Shown here piece after piece: positions 40,001 to 52,000 of a stretch of 64,000 nt of DNA. This DNA comes from Tubiluchus corallicola (lineage: Eukaryota > Priapulida > Priapulimorpha > Priapulimorphida > Tubiluchidae): the NCBI GenBank assembly GCA_030141605.1, contig JAQGDQ010000055.1, positions 703,001 through 767,000 on the forward strand, in the 5' to 3' direction. The translations under genes and the position numbers were made by a program. The notes beneath the pieces are model-generated. The model made no database searches and was not told the DNA's origin. It worked only from the letters and a program-made list of their open reading frames with translations. Each line of letters starts with the position of its first letter. The first letter of the stretch is position 1.

Positions 40001-43000
40001 TCAAGAATATGCCGATACACGGCTTTTAAGCACGTGACAACGGACAACAGACTGCATGAGCAAGAGTACTCTTCTTGCGTAAAGTGCAGCATCTTATCTC
40101 AGACATGTGCGCATGGCCGCATGCACACAGCAGCCAAACACCATGTTGCTTGAGCTGTGATTGCACTGCACTTGGCTGTGAAGCAATGGTACTACCTCAC
40201 GTGCTCTGTACCGTACAGTATAAAAGAAAGAACTAAAGAAAAAAGATTTATTATATTGAATATTATCGATAATATTGAGTGAAAATAGGGGTTGCTGCAT
40301 TTCCACATTACCTATACACGAGCCGCCACTAATAAGCACTATTATTGCAATTGGACAGACTTTGTCAAATTATTTCTTCACCATTCAAAACGATTAGGAA
40401 GGCTTTTTCGTAGATACGTACGGAAATGTTTTTTCGAAAAGACTTCTCTGCTTGAAAATGTTTCTAACATTTTTAGTGATTATGCAATTTATAGAAAGGC
40501 AGGTTTTCTAAGATGTGCTGTTAATGCATTTATAACAGATTCCAGAATTTAAAGAAACTGATCTTGGCTTCCGCAAGTTACTATCGACATCAGTAAGGCC
40601 GTTGTATGTAATGAAAGGGGAATATGTTGTACGCAAGCATGACGTTGGCTATGAGGTAAGTTATTCTTAAAATCATGTGTTGTTATTTAAATTCCATTTA
40701 ATATTGAAATCATTAATATTAAAAACTGCTCAAAGCTTGTCAATACTTTTCTTATAATCTCTGACTTTTGCAGATATGTAACGTTTTTTGTTTATTTGCT
40801 ATTTTAGATATATTTCATTCAACGGGGCACTGTCGCTGTTGTTTCAGAGGACAGTGGACGAATATATGACACAATGACCACAGGGAGCTTCTTTGGAGAA
40901 ATTGCAGTTTTATACGGGACAAGGCGCAATGCGTCTGTGAGGTTAGCTATAATACATAGTAATTTAACTCTTTCCTTGGCCTTTTTTATTAGTCTCTGTT
41001 CTGTGTCTTTACAAAACTAGCATCCGTGTTCCTGCTTCTATTGAAGAGTTTATCTTGTGCAGGAATTCAAAATTCATTGTTTTATGTTTGGAATAAATTT
41101 AATTCAAAATTCATTTATGTTACAGAGCCGAGCAAAACTGTGATCTTTTTGTGCTGCACAAGGATGCTTTGGACAGCGTTTTGGAACTTTATCCAAACGT
41201 TAAGAAACAAGTTTATGCGATAGCGAGGAAGAGACGTGAAGCAGCTACTGAACGCAGTGAACTCTTTCTTCAAGCAGATCGAAGGGTAAGTAAATTATTG
41301 TTATTTTGTTTAGTCAAGGTAAGTTTAATCTTACTCTTAAAGTAAAACTAAGCATATCTGGTATTTTAAACGAGCAGATTGTTTTATTACAACAAGATAT
41401 AGTGAGAATAGACAGTAAGTCGCTTGAACTAGTGCGAGGTTTTGCCAATTTTAGTTTTAAGTTTAGTCTTTTGAGATGACAAGTTTGCTGGCTTTAATCT
41501 GGTTTGGCATTTTGTTTTATTTTGGCATTTTCCAAACGTGACAGAAAGTGCTTTTAACTGAAGGGTGACTTGCAAAGAGTTAACCACTCGGTATCAAAAC
41601 TGAATACGAAGTTTGCAAACTTATGTATGCAGAAATGCTTTAAATGCTGTTTTAATATGGTCAAAGCTGCTTTCAAAGCGAATTTATCTTAATTACTGCT
41701 TTGTTGTGCATCTAACTTTATGGTTTATTTTTGTTTGTTTGTTTACAGAGTTCTTTTCAACTAGCTGGAGTGAGTCGTAAGTAAACTAACCTGCGATTGC
41801 ACCTTTAATCCTATTAGGGATAGTCAATTAAGTAGCTTGTTTACCTTAATGCAGAGATTAGTTTTTCAACACAAAGTGTGTTAACAGAGTTAATGTGTTG
41901 TGTGCGAAAGCGACCACAAGAGTTAAGCTAATGACACATCTGCGATTCGCGTACACGTTTAGCGTCTCTGGTGTTACGCGCTGCTCAAGGTGATATGCTA
42001 GGTTAGATTGACTGGGTTGGCACGTACGCGTGTCATGCAAGAAATGCAGTACTTGCTTATTTGGCAGGAGTTTGTGTAATCCTGTTTACTGTGAGTGATG
42101 CAGATAAAAAAATTATTTGTCTGATGATTGTTGCTTAGACAAAAAAGAAGAAGAAGAAGAAAAAAATATAATTTGGCAGCATGAGGTATAAACACGGCGC
42201 TTATCATAGACTATTGCCTGATCTACAATCTTGTGATTTATTTGCGTTCAAATTTTTTTTATGAATGGATGTTCAAACCCTCAGTGAATTAGTTGACTTG
42301 ATTATGCCTTTCATTGAACATCAGAACACTAAATTTAGATACTGTGCGTCACGTGCAGTGGTTATACCGGCAGATGCTTGGCAGCTGCATTGCTGACATC
42401 ACACATGCAAGCAGCCTTCTCTCGAAAAATAGAAGGCCTTCGCAAGCAGTCGCAAACACGCGTTCCAGCGGCCTAATAGCTTGAAAGCAAGTATTTATAT
42501 TTTAGGTGTAACTAGCCGCGCAAGTGAATCGCTAATGCAGATGTATCATTAGCTTTACACTATTCTGCCTTAACATTCAGTAATAATACTGTGCTGTTAT
42601 TGTAAAACAGATTTTTCATGTTTTTAAAATTCCATCCATCAACAGTGAATGTTGAAATGTTTAGGCAGAACAGTCAGAACAACTTGGTAGTAAGTTTGAA
42701 TTGTTGTCACAATGGGACCTGTGATCAAGTGGAAACAGTTATAGGTATTGTTTGTGATCTACATGACTATAATCATTTTGGAATTACTGCTGAGTGCCCA
42801 TCCCTAGTTGTTTTTTAATTTTTTATTAGTGTTGATGGTATTTCATACAAATTGGTGCCTTCAGCAATTTGTTTTGTGACTTTTGAGTTATGCCTTTCCC
42901 ATGATATTCTGCATTAACTGGAGGGCTCCATCATCTTTCACATATTATTTAGGCTACAGCGGTATTGCTGCTGGTCCTGTGCTGCTATTGTGATCAGCAA

Positions 43001-46000
43001 TATTAAAATAGAAAAGCTTCTTTTTAGAGCCATATTCATGATAACCATGTCAATTCTTAGTATTCTACATGGGGGACTCTAGATTTAGACAGGCCGCCAT
43101 GTTTTTTATGGCATGTAAAATTGTTGAACCTAATGATCTGCAAAACAGCTTTTTTCCGGCTCATATGCTCTTCGGGGAGCATTCTATTACAAAACAGACT
43201 GGGAAAAAAGCACAAGTTTGGTCGAATCCTGTTGCTGAAACATGAATTTTTCAAGCCTTTTAGAGTTTGCTGTGTAAATAAGTCTAAAATGTTTGTATTA
43301 CATTTTCTTTGGTAGTTTGTGATGTTTATTACTTCTTTTTCTTTCTTAGCTGAAAAATACAAGAGATCTTTGATGGCAGAACGCCAGAAAAAGCTTCATC
43401 GCAGATACATTTTTAATCCAGAGTCAAAACTTGTGAGATACACTAATGTGATCAATTTCTTTGTTACATTGATTGCTTGCATTTTAACAGCGTATCAGGT
43501 AAGTACTTTACATGTAGTGCTCCTAAGCACGTAGGTAATGGTGAAGAAAGCAACATTGCTTTTGAATACACACATTTTTGATGTAATTGTGTACAATGTA
43601 CATCTTTGCCAGTTAATTGCTAATTGTACATCTCTTTGGTTTTTAAATTCCATAAGCAGAAAATATGCTGCAACTGCCCAGGATTATCATTCTAAAACTA
43701 TAATTAAAGTACAGTAAGTCCTTGCTTAATGACGTTAATGCATTCCAGCAAAACACGACGTTAAGCAAAATGTCGTTAAACGAAACCAACATTTCCGTAG
43801 AAAGTAACGTAAAAGAATTAAGATGCGTTCCAGAGGCAAAAATCAATGCTGCTCTAAATTATATAAATTAAATGTTCTATGAGTTTTACTCATATTTCTA
43901 CTAATTAATTTCTTACTGCTTGCTTGAAACCACCGATCTTTCTTACCAATTTTTAGCGGTTAAATTCAGCAGTTAAACACTGCATAGTGAAAGCCAAGCC
44001 CTGGGGCGACCTTGAGCCATATAAATTGCGAATAGATTGTATTAATTATTTATGCTCGATACAAACGGCTAGCACTTAGTAGTCAATCGGGAAGCAAAAA
44101 CATATAATAATTGCACTGTTTTACACTACTAGTGCATTTTTAGACTAGAATAATGTTTATATGCTTCACATATGCTAAAAATTTACTTTGAGGAAAGTAA
44201 AAAAATGTCATTAAATTGAAATGTGCGTCATTAAGTGAGGAAAAGGTGTCAAATGTTCAGCTTCGTTAAAACGAAACATAGCTAAGCAGAGAGTCGCTAA
44301 GCTAGGACTTACTGTACCATCATAATTATAAATGGTCAACCTTTTTGTGATTCGAATAACACTTCTGCAATATATTTTACTAGGTGCGGTAACAGAGATG
44401 GTGAAGTAGTCCTGCTTGGCTCTTAGACTCAAATTTAAACTGAAAACACATTAACAGCTGCTTAATGAATAACTAAGCATGGTTAATAAAGTTTTTTGTA
44501 AATGACATCTTTCAGTTTTCATTTTTTTCAGGCGGCACTGCAAGATCACATGCTGTTTGTGTATATTGTCAATTATGTTTGTGAGATTCTCATTTTCTTG
44601 AAGGTAATCACTGACAGGTTTAGTTGTACTATCTGTGACACATACAAGGATTGTTTGTTAAAGTTTGTTTGTCGTTTGCTAAAGAAAAATGTTATTCTTT
44701 ATTGTAGTAATAGCAAGTTTCATTGAGGACTGAACTCTTTGAACTCAATAGTCATCTTTTGGAATTGTATTTAAATTTATTTTGCCAACATACCAGGTAT
44801 TTCTGTTATACACACTTGGCAATATCAGGATGCAAACAATTCTATTGATTTTGTCATTATATGTGACAGCATGGATTTGAGCAAAACCAGATAGAAAATT
44901 TTGTTCTCGCATCTAACCTGAATGTCAGTCTTATGCATTTCGGATGCTATGACTATTTGATTGCAGCAGTAAAGTAGTTCTCTCAGAACCATACTATGAA
45001 ACTGCTAATTGTATAAAGTAGATGCAAAATTCGATGAGATACTGTCAGTTTTCCGGATATTTATCTATACATTTATTTATTTTTTGAAGTAGAGAGCTAA
45101 GAAGTTTGGAATAAGTAATATTGAGCAGTTTTTGTAGTTTAAACACTGTACTGCAGGACATTGTAAAATATAAGTTGTACAATATTTTATAGGTGCTACT
45201 GAAAAATCGAACTGGAACCTATGATGACGACGGTGACTTAATAACCAAGTATAAGGCACAGAAGAGAGAGTATGAGAAGAATCGCAAGTACATGATAGTA
45301 GAATACATTGCCTTGGCTCCGATCGATATCTTGGCGATGCTCATTCCACCAAGTGGGAGCTTGAGAATTCTCACCTATTTACGGCTTATCCATCTCATCA
45401 GAACGCCTATTCTTATGCAGTTCTTCAGAACGTGGGAGGGAGAAATGAGCTCCAAGTACGTAAGTGAAAATGTTGGATTCACACCGACATTTTTATGGTC
45501 TTAATAACATCTGGCTTATTTTCAGACGGCATATAATTCGCCACATATTATTAACAGAATTCGAACAAGATGTGCAAGTGTCTGCTTTGTGTACATTATT
45601 AACTTGTAATTTTCTTTTATAAAACAAAGACAACATTTATTGACCGACGGTCATTTAGCAGACAACAGTAGTACAGCAACTACTTTGTGACTTACATTGC
45701 AACAAACAAAACAACACCACAACCAAAACCCACAAAAACAAAGACAACATTTATTGACCGACGGTCATTTAGCAGACAACAGTAGTACAGCAACTACTTT
45801 GTGACTTACATTGGCAACAATACAGGTAAGGATGCATGACATCTGGCTTATTTTCAGACGGCATATAATTCGCCACATATTAGCAGAATTCAAACAAGAT
45901 GTGCAAGTGTCTGCTTTGTGTACATTATTAACTTGTAGTTTTCTTTTATAAAAACAAAGACAACATTTATTGACCGACGGTCATTTAGCAGACAACAGTA

Positions 46001-49000
46001 GTACAGCAACTACTTTGTGACTTACATTGGCAACAATACAGGTAAGGATGCATGACATCTGGCTTATTTTCAGACGGCATATAATTCGCCACATATTATT
46101 AGCAGAATTCAAACAAGATGTGCAAGTGTCTGCTTTGTGTACATTATTAACTTGTAGTTTTCTTTTATAAAAACAAAGACAACATTTATTGACCGACGGT
46201 CATTTAGCAGACAACAGTAGTACAGCAACTACTTTGTGACTTACACTGACAACAATACAGGTAAGGATGCATAACAGGCAATAACGAATAACATGTAGGC
46301 CATGTGTCCTGGTGTTGGTAGCCATTCCTTGCAGCCTTCAGTCTAGACCTCTCTGCCACCCAAATCCAGAACAGGATATTTCCCGTATTAAGCATCTGAT
46401 CAAGTTTTGAATCATGCAAGTTTATCCTTTTATATCAAATTTAAATCCACAGATATGTATCTCCAATACTGTAAAATAGTTAACATCTGTTAGTTAAACT
46501 AACACTGTTTATTTTACAGCTTGTTTCGTGTGAGGCTATATAAATACATAACACTGGTCATCATTTCATCTCATTTTGTGGCTTGCATTTGGTATGTGAT
46601 TGGTTGCCCCAATGGAATGGACTCATGCATAAATAGCCGATGGCTAGTCAGATCTGGTTGTAAGTATATGTAACAGTTGAATGATCATTCTATGTTTGGA
46701 AGTTCATGCTTATACAATTTATGACTGGGGTGGTGGTAAAGCTCAATGGTGGCGTATTTGCTTTCCACCTGGGAAGTCACGAGTTCAATTCCCGATTGAG
46801 TCATACCAATGATTTAAAAACTGGTACCACGGGTTATTTGGATAAACAGACGGGTTTATCAAAGTAACTTGCGGGTAATAATATAATATACTTGAAACCA
46901 CCACGGAAATGAGTATTAAGTTACTTTAAGTGCCATCTCTAGACTAAGTCCTAAACAAAATTATTATTGTCATCATCACCATCATCATCATCATCGTCGT
47001 GTGATTTTGGCGTGGGGTTGAAAAATGCATACTTGAATAAAATATTTCCGTATTTAACATGTTTTCAAAAATTTGTTATGTTGTGTCATGTGCCATGCTA
47101 TGCTACAACTAGAACAGCTTGTGGATTGGTTTATGACTGCAAATTGCAACCCCACATTCATCTTTTTAGCCTTCAGTGACATGTGTCTCTTTAACCATGT
47201 TTTCCACTGCTTTCATTTGGCAAAGTTTTGAGACTCGGTGACAGAAAATTCAGCCAAAGTAGCAGACCGTCTACAAACCACTACAAATAGTAGTTGGTAA
47301 GGCAAGTATCTGTCTGTATCTATTAATTATTTACCTTTCTCTACAATTAAGTTCTTTTTTTCTAGTATCACACCTGAAACCGATTGAGGCGTACATGTAC
47401 AGTTTATCCTGGGCTGTTTCTTCACTAACCTCTACTGGCATTGGAAGCTTACATGCACATTCTCCAGGAGAAATGTGTAGGTCCTGTATTGTTGATTCAA
47501 CCATTTAAATGACAACTAAAGTAAGAGAGTTATTGTTTCACTTCCATGCTGTATGAGTTAACTTGTGTTGTCTTGCTGACTCATTTGTATGGAGAACTTG
47601 GTACACGTGCTTTGCTGTTTGTGTAAGCCAAGTCAATGCAGTATACAAAACCTCTAATCCCTTAGTTGAATGGTGAGTATTAAACCAAAAATAATTAATA
47701 CCGTTAATGTCGTACATTTTAATCATGGATTTTATAATGTTAGTTTTAATTAGTTACCTGTTTTATTCATGAACAAACAAGAATACAAGAAGTGTCTGTT
47801 CTCCACAGCTTTACAAGTATGGCATATGCTGCTGCCAAACATTTAGACTTTAAAGTGATAGCCGAGATGCTCGCGGTCAGTGACAAAAATTAAAACACAA
47901 GAAAACCCTCTGCTTACATGAAACTGAAAAAATTCATCTTTAAATTTTGTACCACTTACCTATTGCCTTTTTGCATGCAGGGCTTGCATCGGCAGCAATG
48001 CTGTATAAAACTTGTAAGTTTAAACTCCTGCGATGACCATTAGGTGCAGCCATTTTAATGGTAAATCTTTTGAAACAAGTTTAGATAACATTGTGTGAAG
48101 TTTGAGAAAATAATCAGAGCATTCGTAGCGCACATGTTACTAACTAAGCAAAATTTTATATTACTGTACCTTGTCAATAAGATTAAAAATAAGTTTTTGG
48201 TTAGCGAGTGGAGGGTGAACCAGCATTTTACCAATTGGTACGAACATTTTAAATTATTACTTCTAGTTACATAAGTCTTTCCAGCAGGTAAGCGCAAAGC
48301 TAAGTAATATGGATTTGCATGGAAAGATATTTGGGACATAATTTAATTTTGTCTTTTCTTCCCCTGATTTGAGTTTGTATAATGACGTCATGTAATGGCG
48401 CTGTCGGAACAGTATTGCGGAAGATTTAAAACGATTAAAACAAAAATTTCTTTCAACTCGAGTACGTTATATGCATAAAATTGCTGTAAAGTAATATAAT
48501 TTTTAAGGCGATTTTTCTGAAACCTACATCAGGTATCCCTAGCTTTTCTTGTCATTTAAGCAACACAGAGCCTGCGTACTAAGTGAATGAATGAGTGCAT
48601 ATAAAATGGCCTTTGGGTAGTTTCACCTGTCCTACAGTGTTTTCTCCTTGACGATGGATGACCAGTGCCGCACTTGGCGAAGATTCGTCCATATAATTTA
48701 GTGCCTCGGCTTAGATTATCAATCTTGATAATGAGTTAAGTTCCAGTCCTGCCACAAGTAAGCCATACTGCTGATTTCCTCTTTCTGAGGAGTACCAAAC
48801 TGCGTAAAAAAATGTTCCACATTTAAGACACGATGTAGTAAACTCAAGGTGCAAGTGCAGTAATATTTAAAACATTTTGGAATTGGTCAGATGTCCTGTG
48901 AAAGCTAGTTGTGTTACTTTTATTTTCAGTTTATGCCAGCATTATTATGATAGCCGGTAAACTGATGTTTGCTTACATTTTGGGACATATTGCGTCAACT

Positions 49001-52000
49001 TTAGCCAATATGGCAGTGGTACGCATGAGATTTAACCACCGAGTAAAAACAGTTAAGGTTGGTTCATTTTGTTTACTATATTTCATGAAAGCACTAGTTA
49101 ACACTGAGAAGATTAATTATGGTATACTATGTGCCACAATGGGCTGACAACTTATGTCCAGCTAAAACATGCATGCAAGCAAGCACACATAGCTGTATAA
49201 GCAAATACCTATACACAGCAAGGTGCTACTAAAGGTAAAAAAAGGCTGCATCAGTGAAATTCATTCAGTAAATACTGGTAAATAAACAAGATCTAGCCTA
49301 CACGGGTGTATGCAAATGGGACAAACAGCTGTGATGATTGCAAAAAAACTCAAAAAACTAAGTAGGTGCACCAGGATACGGGCTACAATACAATTTCTTC
49401 AGAAAAAGTTAATTCTGTTGTGAATATTTAAACTGACTGACTGGATCTTGTTGATTAATCATTGCGTTTCTAAATTTACTTGTTTAAGAATCATTGCATT
49501 AAGTAAAATTGACTTCATAAAATTTCGTATAAGTTCTGATACATTTGAGATCGAAGCTGGCTGGCATCCACGAACCGCAAAAATCTCCACTCCTGAAAGA
49601 CTCCTGAAAGCAAACAATGTCATGGAAATAATGCTATGATATGCACTAAACCAGTGGTGCACAACTTGTTTCTGCCCCAATGACACTCCAATGATGTCGC
49701 AAAATCTCATTTTGCCCCAAATGCAGTGTGCAAAAATAATGCCAGCCGTCCCGGAAATTCCGGTAAAATGGATAATTATGCCCAAGGACCAGCAGAAATC
49801 GTCTGCACACCAGACCAGTGCACATTACATAGAATTGCAATATTTACTACATACTTTCAATTAATCAGGTTGTCTAAGAAGCATCTAAATGCGAAATCAC
49901 AAAAACTTTCTCTTGTGTGTTACTACAAGGATGCCACCATGTTAATGACATTGTACATGTGCTAGTGAAAAATATAAGTTTTTAATTGGATTTGACTGAA
50001 ATGCTCTTCTTGACTTGCCTAATTAATGTTACATTTTTAAAAAATATATTTGCATATTATTTTCATGTTCTGTATCTATACACTTATAGCTAATGAAAAT
50101 TAATTTATCTAATGCTAAATCTTGATACCTGACGTGTAAATGTTATTTACTTAATAATGCGGGTACTATACATCACATTTGGTGTTGCTATAATAACTGC
50201 AATTCATAATGCTTTTCTGTGTATGATAATCTGATAGTTCAAATGTTGTCCCATAATCCTAAAATTGTTGTAACAAATAAATTAGAAATTGTAAATTACT
50301 GTACTAATTTCTAAGTTAAATGTGTTTAAACGAGGTAGTTCACACATAAATACAAAAAAAGCTTTTTTCTTAGTATGTAAAACGTTATATTAGCGTAAAG
50401 AGCTGTGTCTTGCAGTGCACAGCTTATGCAGAGGCATGTTAGATTAAGAATAACACAGCCTGAGAAAGTGCAGATTTTCAGTTTACACTTATATGTAACT
50501 TCATTAATGGTTTAGCATTTGAATTTCTAAACAATTCTGTGCTCTGTTGTTAGAGCTATCTCCGGGAGTTGTCCTTCTCATCAAATTTACGCCATCAAGT
50601 GATGAAGTACATCAGTTTTCTGTGGGACTACGATCGGGGCATTGATGTGAAAAGGATCATCAATGAGCTACCTTTTTGCCTGCAAGTTGACATACAGATG
50701 AGTCTTTGTGGTGATGTATTTTCAAAGGTGTGTTTTGCTTAACGTGTAATTCAGATATCCTCTCTAACTCAGCTAACTCTATCTAATTTACTTAATAAAG
50801 ACCAACACATGTTTGACATGCTCTTAATTTGATGTATGGTATGTATCACTTTCATTTTTTTTCACTTTATTTCCCCTCCCCTTTTTCATCTTTCATCATC
50901 TTTTCGGCTGTACACATTATAAATGGTCACAATAACATTTTGTAATTTCTGTGTAACTTAATGCTTTTTATGTTTTCTAATGACCTCATCCAAAGAGATG
51001 TTTTCATCACTATTGTTAATACGATTACGCAAACGTTATTTTACCAATTTATCATTTACTACGTTTACCATTTTTGATGCATTTACCTCTCCAACAGTGT
51101 ATGATTTTTAACTATCACTGATTGAGCATCTTAATATGTTGTTATGATTCTCAATATATTGTGGGAAATAAAGATGTTACTACTACTACTACTAATTAGA
51201 ATGCTTTTCTAGAGTAGTGGTATGGTACAAGAATGCTTTCAGTTTTGCTAGTGACCGATTAAGAATTGCAAAAGAAAAACAATTTTTGTTGATTAAATAT
51301 AGACTTGTACTGGAAAATTCTTGTGACATCAGAACAACTGGTGAATTAAGAAGATAAGCAGTTGTCTAATTTAGTAAATCACACTCAGCAGTTCGGTAGC
51401 CTTGCCAGAGGTTTGCACCCTACTGAGTGCCATCCTTGTTTTGTTCTATAACCTTAAATATATATCAGACTGCATTTTAATCATTTCATTTATTAAGCAA
51501 TCGAGATGTATGTGTGATGAGTTACATAAAAAAATACATATGTCTAACTTTCGTTATATTTCTTTTTTCTTTTTATCTGCCTTTCTCTTCATTCCATTCT
51601 GTAAGCCTCCCGGAAAAAATTATGAAAAACAGATTTAGTAATGCTCAATTGTGTTCGATTAATAATAGCATTTAATAAAGCAGTACCAGAGGACATGTAA
51701 CAAACTTGCTCATTGGCTGAATTTCACAAAGATGGTCCCCTAAATAACGTTTTAAATTCACCAGAAGTACAAGACTAACATAGCTCACACGGGAAAAAGC
51801 TGAAAAAGATTTGTTTTGCAGGTGCTGTTGTTTGAGGATGCTGAAGATAGCTTTTATCGTTTGTTATCACTTAAAGTCATTCAAGTACCGTTCTTACGTG
51901 AACAATACATTGTGCACAAGGGCGACATTGGGAGGGAAATGTACTTCATTCACAAAGGAAAGGTACTTTGTTATCATTCATTGATCCCTTCTTTGTAAGT

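Larger units (their letters stand above)
37595..41776 (+). other. CNGK: CNGK repeat 3, C-linker and intact CNBD (exons 25-29, residues 1397-1596)
   Basis: Exon 25 (37595-37756) is the C-linker (HYKHLWHHAKGIDAKYLF). Exon 26 (40539-40655) starts the beta-roll. Exon 27 (40808-40941) has IYFIQRGTVAVV and the cassette FGEIAVLYGTRRNASV, with FGE at 1518-1520 and the phosphate-contacting Arg at 1529. Exon 28 (41126-41285) holds the C-helix and a basic segment (ARKRREAA). Exon 29 (41749-41776) is a 28-nt linker exon chosen on open frame and phase. From published work on sea urchin CNGK, as I recall it, the third CNBD is the one that gates the channel; the intact signature here agrees. Asn follows the Arg, a position where CNG channels often carry Thr. 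Confidence 0.9.
43350..49057 (+). other. CNGK: CNGK repeat 4, transmembrane part (exons 30-35, residues 1597-1884)
   Basis: Exon 30 (43350-43498) is a basic pre-S1 segment (RRYIFNPESKLVRYTN) and S1. Exon 31 (44532-44603) is S2. Exon 32 (45193-45455) has S3 (EYIALAPIDILAMLIP) and S4 (ILTYLRLIHLIRTP). Exon 33 (46520-46659) is S5 with SSHFVACIWYVIGCPNG. Exon 34 (47366-47476) is the pore SLSWAVSSLTSTGIGS, with the filter GIG at 1829-1831. Exon 35 (48930-49057) is S6. The aromatic filter residue is Ile and the following Asp is Ser, unlike the other three repeats. An outer Trp also occurs as SW instead of YW. Confidence 0.92.

Noticed and set aside
46732-46805. A functional tRNA gene
   Set aside because: The A- and B-box-like motifs are present but the acceptor and arm pairing is poor, and a SINE body and repeat tail follow.
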